Assembly (NCBI GenBank): GCA_027013095.1 | Contig: JALUYI010000048.1 | Location: 1 to 37,851 of the forward strand | Reading direction: 5' to 3' | DNA length: 37,851 nt | DNA from: Paracoccaceae bacterium | GTDB taxonomy: Bacteria; Pseudomonadota; Alphaproteobacteria; Rhodobacterales; Rhodobacteraceae | Shown: positions 16,341 through 24,638 of the stretch, piece after piece | Position numbering within the stretch: position 1 is the stretch's first letter | Layout: each line of letters begins with the position of its first letter | The notes under the pieces: model-generated | The model's database searches: none | What the model was told of the DNA's origin: nothing | Seen by the model: the letters and a program-made list of their open reading frames with translations, nothing else | Program-made: the position numbers and the translations under genes

Positions 16341-17225
16341 ATGCGATACAGCCAGCTCCGCGCCTTTCACGCCGTTGCCCGTCTTGGCGGTTTTTCCCGC
16401 GCCGCCGCGGCAGTGGGCCTGACCCAGCCAGCGCTGTCCGATCAGGTTCGCAAGCTGGAACAACAATACGACGTCCTGCTGTTTGACCGAAAGCGCAAGC
16501 AGATCCGCCTGACCCCGACCGGCCAACGCCTGTATGATATCCTTGTGCCGATGTTCGAGCAGGAGGCCCGCGCGCATGAATTTCTCAGCGAATCCCGCGT
16601 CCTGATCGAAGGCAAGCTGCGCATTATCGCCGACAGCGCCTATCATGTGACTGAGGTCATTCGCCGCTTTCACAGCCGCTATCGGGCAGTTGAGATCACT
16701 CTGACATCGGGAAATTCTCAGGATGTCATCGCCGCGCTCGGCGCCTACCGCGCCGATATCGGTGTGCTGGGAAACCATACACCGCACAGCGATCTGGAGG
16801 CGGTGTCGTTGGGAAAATCGCGCATCATCGCCTTTGCGCACAAACGCCTGAAAGAGGCGCCCCCCGGCAGCGCCGCCCTTGCCGATTTGATCGGCCTGCC
16901 GCTGATCCTGCGCGAGCCGGGCTCAAAAACCCGCCAGAAGCTGGAAGAGGCGGCCGCCGCCGCAAACCTTGTGTTAAAGCCCACGATCGAGGCCGAAGGG
17001 CGCGAAGCGGTACGCGAACTGGTCGCTGCCCGGGCTGGAATCGGCTTTGTCTCCGAGGCGGAATACGGGCATGACACCCGCCTGCGCCGCATCCCGCTGT
17101 CGGGAACCGCGCTGTTTATGGATGAAACCGTGGTCTGCATCAGGCGGCGGCGCGATTTGCGGGCGATCCGGGCCTTCATGGACATAGCCGCGCAATTGTC
17201 GGGCGCGGCGGGCACGACCTCCTGA
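16341..17225 (+). CDS. LysR-family transcriptional regulator, probably of aminoethylphosphonate genes
   Basis: 294 residues. The N-terminal winged helix (1-60) reads SQLRAFHAVARLGGFSRAAAAVGLTQPALSDQVRKLE when taken in parts (SQLRAFHAVARLGGF, then SRAAAAVGLTQPALS, then DQVRKLE). A linker helix leads to the LysR substrate-binding domain (about 88-290). LysR proteins beside phnW are known activators of aminoethylphosphonate use, and divergence from phnW supports that. ATG at 16341 is the only sensible start. The effector is probably aminoethylphosphonate or a pathway intermediate (inference). Confidence 0.92.
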   Translation: MRYSQLRAFHAVARLGGFSRAAAAVGLTQPALSDQVRKLEQQYDVLLFDRKRKQIRLTPTGQRLYDILVPMFEQEARAHEFLSESRVLIEGKLRIIADSAYHVTEVIRRFHSRYRAVEITLTSGNSQDVIAALGAYRADIGVLGNHTPHSDLEAVSLGKSRIIAFAHKRLKEAPPGSAALADLIGLPLILREPGSKTRQKLEEAAAAANLVLKPTIEAEGREAVRELVAARAGIGFVSEAEYGHDTRLRRIPLSGTALFMDETVVCIRRRRDLRAIRAFMDIAAQLSGAAGTTS

Positions 17226-17290
17226 CGGTTTTTCCGTGGCCAATGGCCAAACCCTCTGGCATAACGCCGAAAACAACGGAGACAACTGCC

Positions 17291-18454
17291 ATGAGCGACA
17301 CCCGGGCCAGCCGGCCAACGTTCGATTTTATTGTCATCGGAGCGGGCATAGCCGGGGCCTCAGTCGCTGCAGAGCTGGCACAATCCGCCCGCGTCGCCCT
17401 GATCGAGATGGAGCGCCAGCCGGGCATGCACACCACCGGACGCTCGGCGGCAATCTTTGCCCCGACCTATGGGCCAGCGGCCATTCGCGCGCTGACCCGC
17501 GCCTCCGAAGGGTTCTATCTGGCCCCCCCCGAGGATTTTGCCACGGCGCCGCTGCTGTCGGCGCGCCAGACCATGATGATCGCCCGCGAGGACCAGATCG
17601 ATAGCCTGAACGCCTTTGTTGCCGAGGTCGGCACCGAGACCGATATCCGGGTGCTGGAGCATCACGAGTTGATGCGCGAGCAACCCTTGTTGCGCGAAAG
17701 CTATGTCAGCGCCGCTGTGCTGGATCCCAGCGGCAGCGACATCGACGTGAACGGCCTGCATCAGGGCTATCTCAGGATGTTTCGCGCCTGTGGCGGGGTG
17801 CTGCACACCAACGCGCCCGTCAGCGGCCTTTTGCCCAACAGCGCCGGATGGCGGGTCGATATCCCCGGCGACAACCTGCAGGCCAAGGTCGTCGTGAACG
17901 CCGCCGGGGCGTGGGCCGACCAGATCGGAGCCCTTGCCGGGGCGGGCCAGATCGGCCTGATACCAAAGCGGCGCACGGCCCTGATTGTCGCCGCCCCCGA
18001 GGGGCGCAATCGTCCCGATGCCCCACTGACGGTGGACATCGACGAACAGTTTTACCTGAAACCCGAATCCGGGCGGCTGCTGATTTCACCGGCCGACGAA
18101 ACGCCCAGCGCACCGTGCGACGCCCAGCCCGAAGAGCTGGATGTTGCAATCTGCATCGACCGGATCCAGCGGGCCTTTGATCTGGACATTCGCCGGATCC
18201 AGACGAAATGGGCCGGGCTGCGCAGTTTCGTGGCCGACAAATCCCCGGTGGCGGGATTTTCGCAGTTTGCCGAAGGGTTTTTCTGGTTGGCCGGTCAGGG
18301 GGGCTATGGCATCCAGACCGCCCCCGCACTGGCCCGCCTTGCCGCCAGCATGGCCGCCAAACGCTCCGTCCCGACCGATATTCTGGCCGAGGGATTGTCG
18401 CTTGAGGATCTGGCCCCGGCACGTGTCGAGCGGCCCCTAGAAGACGCGCGCTGA
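17291..18454 (+). CDS. FAD-dependent D-amino-acid dehydrogenase, DauA (D-arginine dehydrogenase)-like
   Basis: 387-residue DAO-family flavoprotein. The Rossmann motif GAGIAG is near residue 19, followed by HTTGRSAAIFAPTYG, DPSGSDIDVNGLHQGYLR, the VNAAGAWAD block, KRRTALI, DEQFYLKPESG, WAGLRSFVAD and GQGGYGIQTAP. These occur in the same order in Pseudomonas D-arginine dehydrogenase DauA. It would oxidise a D-amino acid or another amine and pass electrons to a quinone or cytochrome. GGAG upstream favours ATG at 17291 over the in-frame ATG at 17243. It sits 65 bp after the LysR gene on the same strand, so a role in amine or N-methyl-aminoethylphosphonate oxidation is possible but unproven. Confidence 0.87.
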   Translation: MSDTRASRPTFDFIVIGAGIAGASVAAELAQSARVALIEMERQPGMHTTGRSAAIFAPTYGPAAIRALTRASEGFYLAPPEDFATAPLLSARQTMMIAREDQIDSLNAFVAEVGTETDIRVLEHHELMREQPLLRESYVSAAVLDPSGSDIDVNGLHQGYLRMFRACGGVLHTNAPVSGLLPNSAGWRVDIPGDNLQAKVVVNAAGAWADQIGALAGAGQIGLIPKRRTALIVAAPEGRNRPDAPLTVDIDEQFYLKPESGRLLISPADETPSAPCDAQPEELDVAICIDRIQRAFDLDIRRIQTKWAGLRSFVADKSPVAGFSQFAEGFFWLAGQGGYGIQTAPALARLAASMAAKRSVPTDILAEGLSLEDLAPARVERPLEDAR

Positions 18455-18600
18455 ATCGCAAAACTCGCAGTTTGACGCCCGCATTTTGACGGTTGACCTT
18501 CCTCCACGTGGAACCCTCACAAACGCGGCGAACGCGCTGAGCGGCCACGGGCCCGAGCGCGCCACCAACGCCAACGTGGCATCAAAGGGGATAAACCGGA

Positions 18601-19056
18601 ATGAAATCCACAACCATCATCGCGCTGGTCGCTTTTGCCGCCATCGGCGTGGGGGCGATCTATCTTAACGCCAGAAAAAGCGAAACCATGGGCCATTCAA
18701 CCGACACCGGCGACCTTTCAAGGCTGAAACCCGGAGACCCGATCGTTTCGGTTCGCGTGCCCGCCGGCCTCAGCCCGCAGGCGCAGCTGGGCAAGCGGGC
18801 CTTTGACGCGATCTGCGCGGCCTGCCACGGCAAGAACGCCGCCGGCGTGATGGGCGCCGGACCCACGTTCATCAACCGAATCTATGTGCCCAACCATCAC
18901 TCGGACTACGCCTTTTGGGCAGCGGTGCAAAACGGCGTTCCGTCACATCACTGGCCCTTTGGCAACATGCCTCCGCAAAAAGGGCTGACGAAGGCCGATG
19001 TTGAAAATATTGTGGCCTATGTGCGCGCGCTGCAAAAAGAAAACGGGATCAAGTGA
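18601..19056 (+). CDS. Membrane-anchored monohaem c-type cytochrome
   Basis: 151 residues. An uncleaved-looking N-terminal hydrophobic segment (5-22) anchors a class I cytochrome c domain facing the periplasm. The haem site is Cys72-Ala-Ala-Cys75-His76, and the likely distal ligand is the Met in GNMPPQKG; the closing helix reads VENIVAYVRALQKE. A GGGG lies 10 bp before the ATG. The 146-bp spacer upstream (18455-18600) holds only a repeated TTTGACG pair near 18472-18492. It could accept electrons from the neighbouring flavoprotein, but no partner is fixed by the sequence. Confidence 0.9.
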   Translation: MKSTTIIALVAFAAIGVGAIYLNARKSETMGHSTDTGDLSRLKPGDPIVSVRVPAGLSPQAQLGKRAFDAICAACHGKNAAGVMGAGPTFINRIYVPNHHSDYAFWAAVQNGVPSHHWPFGNMPPQKGLTKADVENIVAYVRALQKENGIK

Positions 19057-19142
19057 GGGATATCCCCAACACCGGCGCAAATAGATGGTGTCTCAATGGA
19101 TTGTGAGTTCCGAAAATACCGAAACCACAGTAGCGTCCGCAT

Positions 19143-19496
19143 ATGAACCACTTGATGAACAGCGCTTTGGCCCTTTGCGTGCTGCTTTTGCTGTCGGCGT
19201 TCGGCGGCATGACCGTCAAAGCGTCCGAATCCGGCCAACGTCTGAGCCTTCGCAACGCGGCACAAATCAGCGCCGTTCTGATCGAGGCAAGAACGATCAG
19301 GCAGATGCCGGGGCGCGCGTGCCTGCCGAAATCCCGGTGTCTTCCGGAAACCGAGCATCTGTGCAGCACCTGTGCCATCTCGATCCCTTCATTGCGCGCT
19401 CCACAAGTGCCGCGCGCCCGGTATTTTTCGCTGGCCGAGAGCACACCCGTTATGTTCCTGATTGCCAATATGGAACGAAAACCTCCGCGGGGCTGA
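19143..19496 (+). CDS. Small secreted cysteine-containing protein of unknown function
   Basis: 117 residues, not recognised. A hydrophobic N-terminal segment (about 5-24) looks like a signal peptide. The rest has four cysteines in CLPKSRC and CSTC plus a basic, proline-rich C-terminus (ERKPPRG). Third codon positions are strongly G or C, as in the neighbours, which supports real coding. No good ribosome site is seen before 19143 or the in-frame ATG at 19155. It lies 86 bp after the cytochrome gene. A metal-binding or redox role could be guessed from the cysteines only. Confidence 0.55.
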   Translation: MNHLMNSALALCVLLLLSAFGGMTVKASESGQRLSLRNAAQISAVLIEARTIRQMPGRACLPKSRCLPETEHLCSTCAISIPSLRAPQVPRARYFSLAESTPVMFLIANMERKPPRG

Positions 19497-19565
19497 CCGG
19501 AATTTTCGCACCCGGGCGCATCTCGGGCGCGGGTCCTGTCACTTGATTTTCAACGCGAGGTACCA

Positions 19566-21218
19566 ATGTCTTTTTTCTCATCAACACCAGCCGCTGTCCG
19601 GTCCCGGCCTTCGGGCTTTGCCCCGGACCGTTTTGCAATCCCCATCCTGATGGCCTTGGCTATCGGCCTTGTCCATATCCTTGGCAGCGCTCCAGCGCGG
19701 GCGCAATCCACCGCCTTCAAGCTGGCAATCGCCGAGGCGGCCGCCCGTGACAAGGATATCGCCGCCTTTTACAAGGCGCGCGCCTATGCTCCGATCTGGA
19801 CCGGCGGGCGCGACCGGCAGCGTCGCCGCGCCCTGCTTGACGCCCTAAAACACGCCCCGGATCACGGCCTGCCCGAGGGGCGTTATGATTTCACCACCGT
19901 CCGCCAGAGTTTTTCAGGGTTCAAATCGGCCCGGGCGCGCGGGCAACTGGAGGTGAAAACCACACGCCTGTTCCTGCAATACGCGACGGACATCCAGTCC
20001 GGGATCCTCGAGCCGCGCCGAATCGACAAGAACATGACCCTACGTCCGCCCCGGCGCGACCGGCTGCAACTGTTACAGGCCTTTGCCCAGAGCGACCCGC
20101 GGGGATTCATCCGCGCCCTGCCGCCGCAGACCCCGGATTACCGGCGCCTGCTGAAGGAAAAGGCGCGTATGGAACGCATCGTCGGCCGGGGCGGCTGGGG
20201 CCAGATCGTGCGGGCGCGCGCTCTGAAACCCGGCAGCAGCGGCGCCGCCGTCATGGGGTTGCGCCAGCGGTTGGCGGCCATGGGCTATGGCACGCGCCTT
20301 GGCGCGAACAGTTATGATCAGTCCCTCGTCAACGCCGTCGCCCAGTTCCAGCGCGACGCCGGGCTGAACGCCGACGGGATTGCCGGCGCAACCACATTAG
20401 CCGCAATCAACACGCCGGCCAGCACGCGGCTTATGCAGGTGGTGATCGGGCTGGAGCGCCTGCGCTGGTTGAACAAACCCCTTGGCGCGCGACACATCAT
20501 CGTCAACGAAGCCGCCTTCAGCGCCACCATCGTCGATAACGGCAAAACGACCTTTGAGACCCGGGTCGTGGTTGGCCAGCCGGGGCGCTGGCGCACGCCC
20601 GAGTTCGAAAAGAAGATGACCCACATGATCATCAACCCGTCCTGGTATGTGCCGACCTCGATTGCCGGCAAGGAATACCTGCCGCTTTTGAAAAAGAACC
20701 CGAATGCGCTGACCCGTCAGGACATGGTCATGACTGACAGCTCGGGGCAGGAGATCAACCCCACCCAACTGGATTTCAACGCCTATACCGAGACCAACTT
20801 TCCCTTCAGTCTGCGGCAAAAGCCCTCGGGCGGGAACGCCTTGGGCAAGGTCAAATTCCTGTTCCCCAACAAGCATGCGATCTATCTGCACGACACCCCG
20901 TCAAAAAGCCTGTTTGGCCGCGACATACGCACCTTTAGCCATGGCTGCGTGCGGGTGCAGAAGCCGTTCGAGCTGGCCTATGCCCTGTTGTCAAAACAGA
21001 CAGCGCAGCCAAAGAAGCTGTTCAACGACATTCTGGCAACCGGCGAAGAGACCCGCGTCAACCTAAAAACGCCGGTGCCGATCTATCTGGTTTACCGCAC
21101 GGCTTGGGTCTCGGCTGACGGCAGGGCGCATTACCGGGCCGACAGCTACAAGGTGGACAACAAGGTCTATGCCGCCCTGCGCAAGGCGGGCGTGGTCTTG
21201 CGCGGACAGCGCAGCTGA
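19566..21218 (+). CDS. L,D-transpeptidase with peptidoglycan-binding domain (YcbB/LdtD-like)
   Basis: 550-residue envelope enzyme that makes 3-3 peptidoglycan cross-links. A hydrophobic segment near residues 22-45 (ending SAPARA) is a signal or anchor. A scaffold domain follows, then a PG_binding_1 domain (about 222-280: GLRQRLAAMGYG, FQRDAGLNADGIAGATTLAAIN) and the YkuD catalytic domain (about 310-490). The active site is His459-Gly-Cys461 in SHGCVRV, with HDTPSKSLF upstream. Size and order match the YcbB subgroup. GAGG lies before the ATG. It stands between the small secreted protein and an oppositely oriented flavoprotein. Confidence 0.93.
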   Translation: MSFFSSTPAAVRSRPSGFAPDRFAIPILMALAIGLVHILGSAPARAQSTAFKLAIAEAAARDKDIAAFYKARAYAPIWTGGRDRQRRRALLDALKHAPDHGLPEGRYDFTTVRQSFSGFKSARARGQLEVKTTRLFLQYATDIQSGILEPRRIDKNMTLRPPRRDRLQLLQAFAQSDPRGFIRALPPQTPDYRRLLKEKARMERIVGRGGWGQIVRARALKPGSSGAAVMGLRQRLAAMGYGTRLGANSYDQSLVNAVAQFQRDAGLNADGIAGATTLAAINTPASTRLMQVVIGLERLRWLNKPLGARHIIVNEAAFSATIVDNGKTTFETRVVVGQPGRWRTPEFEKKMTHMIINPSWYVPTSIAGKEYLPLLKKNPNALTRQDMVMTDSSGQEINPTQLDFNAYTETNFPFSLRQKPSGGNALGKVKFLFPNKHAIYLHDTPSKSLFGRDIRTFSHGCVRVQKPFELAYALLSKQTAQPKKLFNDILATGEETRVNLKTPVPIYLVYRTAWVSADGRAHYRADSYKVDNKVYAALRKAGVVLRGQRS

Positions 21219-21273
21219 GCGTCGCCCGACACGGGCTGGCGATTGCAGCACAGAAGTTACGGGCAGGCGGCGG

Positions 21274-22500
21274 TCAGATCACCGCCTGCTCGCGAAACCG
21301 CGCCCCGCGGGCGATACGCTCAAACGCAAATTGGCCAAGGTCGATACTGCGGTATCGGCCATAGGCGATCAGCTCGGCCACCCCCCGCCCCATCGCCGGA
21401 GACTGCTGCAGACCGTGGCCCGAGAACCCGTTCAGGAACAGGAAGTTTCCGATCTCGGGATGCGGGCCGACAATGGCGTTCTGATCGAAGGTGTTATAGG
21501 CATAATGCCCAACCCACTCGGTCACCACGCGGATCGCTTCAAACTGCGGGATGCGGTGCGCAATGGTCGGCCACACATACTCCTGCCACAGGGCGTGATC
21601 CATGGTGAAATCATCGACATCCACCGCCAGATCGGGATGGCTGTAAGCGCCGGCAAGGTAGGTTTTCGGGCCGTCCTGACGCATATGCACCCCCGAGGGA
21701 TCAATGGTCAGGGGCAGCGCGCGAGGCAGCAGATCTTGGGCGGTAAAAACCCAGCTGAGACGTTTGCGCGCCTCCACCGGAACGCTGACCCCGACCATCC
21801 CGGCAACCGCGCTGGCGCGGGTGCCAGCGGCATTGACCACATGCCCGCAAGAAATCATCTGACCTGTTTTCAGGGTCACGCTGTCCACCCGCCCGCGATC
21901 CGGGGAAAGGGTGATCGCTACCACCTCGTTGGCGATAAACTCGACCCCCCGGGCGCGGGCCGCGCGGCGCCACCAGTCAAAAACCGTGCCGCTGTCCCAA
22001 TAGCCTTCGTTTCGGGTGTTGATACTACCAAGGCGAATGTCGGACAGGTTGTAAAACGGATATTCACGAGCCAGATCCGCGGGTTCGAGCAGTCGCGTGG
22101 CCGCCCCGGCGCGGGCCTGCACCGCATGGCTTTGGCGCAAGGCGGCCTCGGCCGTTTCGTCGCCCGCCAGATACATGTAACCAAAGCTCTGGATATCGAG
22201 CTGTGGAATGCGGGGATCGCCCCCCATATGGTCGCGGAAATGGGTCACGAAATCGGCGGCGAATTGCGAGATTTCAACATTGATCGGCTGGCTGAATTGC
22301 TGGCGCATGCAGGAATGGCTGAGCGTGGTCGAGCAACGGCTGTAGCCGGGGTCGCGCTCAACCACCAGAATCGAGCCCTGAAAATCGGGGTTATCGCTGA
22401 GAAACCATGCAACCGAGGCCCCCATCATGGCGCCTCCGACGATAACGACGTCGTAGCAGGTTGCCCCGGGCGCGCCGGGCAGGGAGGATACGGTTGCCAT
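21274..22500 (-). CDS. FAD-dependent oxidoreductase of the DAO family (sarcosine/dimethylglycine oxidase-like)
   Basis: 408 residues. The FAD-binding segment reads VVIVGGAMMGASVAWFL, with GGAMMG in place of the usual GxGxxG, followed by VVERD. STTLSHSCMRQQFS, VVNAAGTRASAVA, RKRLSWVF, WVGHYAYNTFDQNAIVG and NGFSGHGLQQSPAMGR are typical of the FOXRED1/sarcosine-oxidase-beta side of the family. Substrate is probably a secondary or tertiary amine (inference). ATG at 22500 (MATVSS) is used; the frame extends to 22572 without support. The Rrf2 gene lies 113 bp upstream on the same strand. Confidence 0.86.
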   Translation of the reverse strand: MATVSSLPGAPGATCYDVVIVGGAMMGASVAWFLSDNPDFQGSILVVERDPGYSRCSTTLSHSCMRQQFSQPINVEISQFAADFVTHFRDHMGGDPRIPQLDIQSFGYMYLAGDETAEAALRQSHAVQARAGAATRLLEPADLAREYPFYNLSDIRLGSINTRNEGYWDSGTVFDWWRRAARARGVEFIANEVVAITLSPDRGRVDSVTLKTGQMISCGHVVNAAGTRASAVAGMVGVSVPVEARKRLSWVFTAQDLLPRALPLTIDPSGVHMRQDGPKTYLAGAYSHPDLAVDVDDFTMDHALWQEYVWPTIAHRIPQFEAIRVVTEWVGHYAYNTFDQNAIVGPHPEIGNFLFLNGFSGHGLQQSPAMGRGVAELIAYGRYRSIDLGQFAFERIARGARFREQAVI

Positions 22501-22613
22501 CGGGGTTCTCTGTTCAGATTGGTCTGATGCCGACAATATCCCTGAAAAGGACAGGCAAGGCAATATCCGCAAACAGGTTGCGGGACCGGCCTGCGGGGCG
22601 AGGGTGGGCGCTC

Positions 22614-23093
22614 TCAGTTTAGCGTTTGCGGATTGGGGTCAGGGGGCGATGCCTCGGCCACGGGGGGCAGGAACAGGGCCTTCAGCGAGGTGTTCCCGTC
22701 CACCAAATCTGCCAGCGCAACCTTGTCGAGCTCACGATAAAAACCTTCCAGAACGTGGCATAGCAGGCCGCGCAGATTACAGGCTCCGGCCAGAGGGCAG
22801 GTGTTTGATTCGGGGCTGAAACACTCGGTAAAGGGAACCTCGTATTCAAATTCTCGAAACACCGAGCCGACGCTGATCTCGGACGCGCTGCGCGCCAGAG
22901 CAATCCCGCCACGACGGCCACGAACCGTGATCAGAAAGCCCTTGACCTCAAGACGATGGACGACCTGCGCGACGTGATGGACCGACGCATTGCAGATCCG
23001 TGCGACGTCTGCCGAGCGGATCTTGTCGGGGGCACATACCGCGCAATGCATCAGAATACGCATGGCCAGATTGGTGCGCATTGTCAGACGCAT
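22614..23093 (-). CDS. Rrf2-family iron-sulfur regulator, NsrR-like
   Basis: 159 residues. An N-terminal winged helix (1-65; NLAMRILMHCAV, HVAQVVHRLEVKGF, RGRRGGIALA) precedes the cluster-binding loop with Cys91, Cys99 and Cys105 in ECFSPESNTCPLAGAC. Three cysteines in this context are the [2Fe-2S]/[4Fe-4S] ligands of NsrR, the nitric-oxide-sensing Rrf2 member. ATGs at 23093 and 23081 both give complete domains. No NO-detoxifying gene is in the window; the downstream flavoprotein gene is the nearest possible target. Confidence 0.9.
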   Translation of the reverse strand: MRLTMRTNLAMRILMHCAVCAPDKIRSADVARICNASVHHVAQVVHRLEVKGFLITVRGRRGGIALARSASEISVGSVFREFEYEVPFTECFSPESNTCPLAGACNLRGLLCHVLEGFYRELDKVALADLVDGNTSLKALFLPPVAEASPPDPNPQTLN

Positions 23094-23252
23094 GCCAAAT
23101 ATCCCGTTTTCGTTCCTGCCATTCTGCCTTTGCTCCTGTTGTCTCGGGCGTTCATAGCGCCAATGGTGGCAAATGGAAATTGACCAGCGTCATCTCCGAT
23201 CAGATTCCGCCCAAACCGTGACTTTTGCGCGCGCCCCGGTGCCGCGTGGGGG

Positions 23253-24476
23253 TCACGCCCCCGCCGACACGCGCGCCTGACGGCGGGCTAGCAGTTGGTC
23301 TGCAAGTTTCAGTATGCCCTTGCGCAGCGGGTTCTTGCGCGCCAACTCGGCCAGCGGCAGGCCGGAATCGCAGGCTTTCAGCACTTGCCCCCCCCCGTCT
23401 GCAAGCATGCTGCAATATTCAAACCCGACGTTCTCGGCCATTCGTTTCAGGCGCCGATGGGCACGAATATCCTTGGCTTTTGGCGCACGGTTCAACAGGA
23501 ACTTGACCTTGTCGAGCGGCAGCTCTTCGCTTTCCAGCATCTCGATGAAACGCATCGTGTTTCGAGATGAGCGCATGTCCGGCCCCAGAACTGCAAGGAT
23601 GACATCCGCCCGGTTGACCAGCGTCTCGGCCCAAGAAACCAGCGTCGAGGGCATGTCGATGATGACAAAATCATAAACGCAACGCGCCAGATCCAGAAGG
23701 CGCTCGATATCTGCGGACTCAAGAATCTCCAGCGGCAGTGATTCCGCGGGGGCGGTAAAGACGTCCAGTTGATCGCCGCACTGCTGCACGGCGGCGCTGA
23801 ACGCATCCCGGTCCATCGCCCCCATGTCCGAGAGCAGTTCGAAAATTGCCTCGCGGCGTTCGAGGTCCAGATAGGTCGAAACCGTGCCAAACTGCAGCTC
23901 AAGATCCAGAACCAGCGTACGAAAGCCGTTTTTCTGGCCCAGCTGGGCCATCTCCCAAGCAAGATTGATCGCGATTGTGGTCGCGCCCACGCCACCGGCA
24001 ACACCATAGACCGGCAGGATCATCCCGTTGCGCGATATCTGTCCGGTCTGGTTGCTGACCACCAGCGTCGGCCCTGACGGGCGGCTGAATTTAGAGACCA
24101 GCTCGCCCAGCGCGCCGTCCGGGATCGGATACGGCAAAAACCCGTCCGCGCCCTGCTGCATCAGCACATGAAGGGTTGCGGTCGAGACCGAGTCAACGAC
24201 CAGAATGATCCGCGTTTTCTGTTTCTTGGCCAAGGCGATAATGCGGGCGATGTTGGGCAATTCCGGCTCGTCGGCGGCGCGGATTGCAAGGGTCAGGAAT
24301 TGCAGCGCCGACCCTTCCGGAGTTTTCAAGAGCGCCAGCGCATCGGCAAAAGAGATCGCCCCCCATTGCAGGCAGACCGAGGCCTCCAGCAAGGGTTGCA
24401 GCCCGGCAAATTTCTGAACGTCCTGCGTGACCACACAGGCTTCGATCTGACCGAGATTCTCCAGTGCCAAACCCAC
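23253..24476 (-). CDS. CpaE/TadZ-like pilus-assembly ATPase (receiver-like domain plus MinD/ParA ATPase)
   Basis: 407 residues from the chosen start. The N-terminal 120 or so residues look like a receiver-type fold without clear phosphorylation residues (IILVVDSVST, QQGADGFLPYP). The C-terminal ATPase has a deviant Walker A (GVAGGVGATTIAINLA), LVLDLELQFGTVSTYL, and FVIIDMPST. This is the CpaE/TadZ arrangement, which places Tad pilus machinery or other proteins at a pole. No other Tad gene is near. Start is uncertain: GTG 24476 follows AGGGGG; ATG 24500 and TTG 24545 are in frame without a good ribosome site. It lies downstream of the histidine kinase on the same strand. Confidence 0.83.
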   Translation of the reverse strand: MGLALENLGQIEACVVTQDVQKFAGLQPLLEASVCLQWGAISFADALALLKTPEGSALQFLTLAIRAADEPELPNIARIIALAKKQKTRIILVVDSVSTATLHVLMQQGADGFLPYPIPDGALGELVSKFSRPSGPTLVVSNQTGQISRNGMILPVYGVAGGVGATTIAINLAWEMAQLGQKNGFRTLVLDLELQFGTVSTYLDLERREAIFELLSDMGAMDRDAFSAAVQQCGDQLDVFTAPAESLPLEILESADIERLLDLARCVYDFVIIDMPSTLVSWAETLVNRADVILAVLGPDMRSSRNTMRFIEMLESEELPLDKVKFLLNRAPKAKDIRAHRRLKRMAENVGFEYCSMLADGGGQVLKACDSGLPLAELARKNPLRKGILKLADQLLARRQARVSAGA

Positions 24477-24536
24477 CGGGCACCCCCTGTTCCTGTCCAT
24501 GCGGGCATTGACCAGCGCTGCCGGGTGCCCCCTGTT
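24476..24536 (-). repeat. 16-bp imperfect direct repeat at the start of the CpaE-like gene
   Basis: The units 24476-24491 and 24521-24536 agree at 14 of 16 positions (plus strand CCGGGCACCCCCTGTT and CCGGGTGCCCCCTGTT) and are 45 bp apart. Each contains an AGGGGG ribosome-site-like core on the minus strand, so the repeat may reflect a duplicated translation start. A regulator site is the alternative. Confidence 0.45.
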
Positions 24537-24550
24537 GGCGTTCAAATAAC

Positions 24551-24618
24551 GGGGAAAGCTTCTCCCCTGCCCGGAAAGATAAAATACAATTATGGCTATA
24601 GTTTGGCATTGTTTCCAA
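24551..24618 (-). promoter_or_regulatory. Putative promoter and leader hairpin of the CpaE-like gene
   Basis: On the minus strand TTGGAA (24613-24618) and CATAAT (24589-24594) are spaced 18 bp, the second matching the -10 consensus at five of six. Between this and the gene is a near-palindrome, 24551-24567, whose GGGGA and TCCCC ends can pair in the leader RNA. This suggests the ATPase gene can be expressed apart from the kinase gene. Confidence 0.4.
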
Positions 24619-24638
24619 TACCTGCGGAAACGCGCGGC

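Noticed and set aside
21263-21289. Terminator after the L,D-transpeptidase gene
   Set aside because: A GCAGGCGG/CCGCCTGC inverted repeat exists, but it overlaps the end of the opposite coding region and has no U-tract; it may reflect coding sequence only.
21169-22527. 452-codon plus-strand frame opposite the FAD oxidoreductase
   Set aside because: Antisense artefact of GC-rich third positions; the minus-strand frame has FAD-binding motifs and a full DAO domain.
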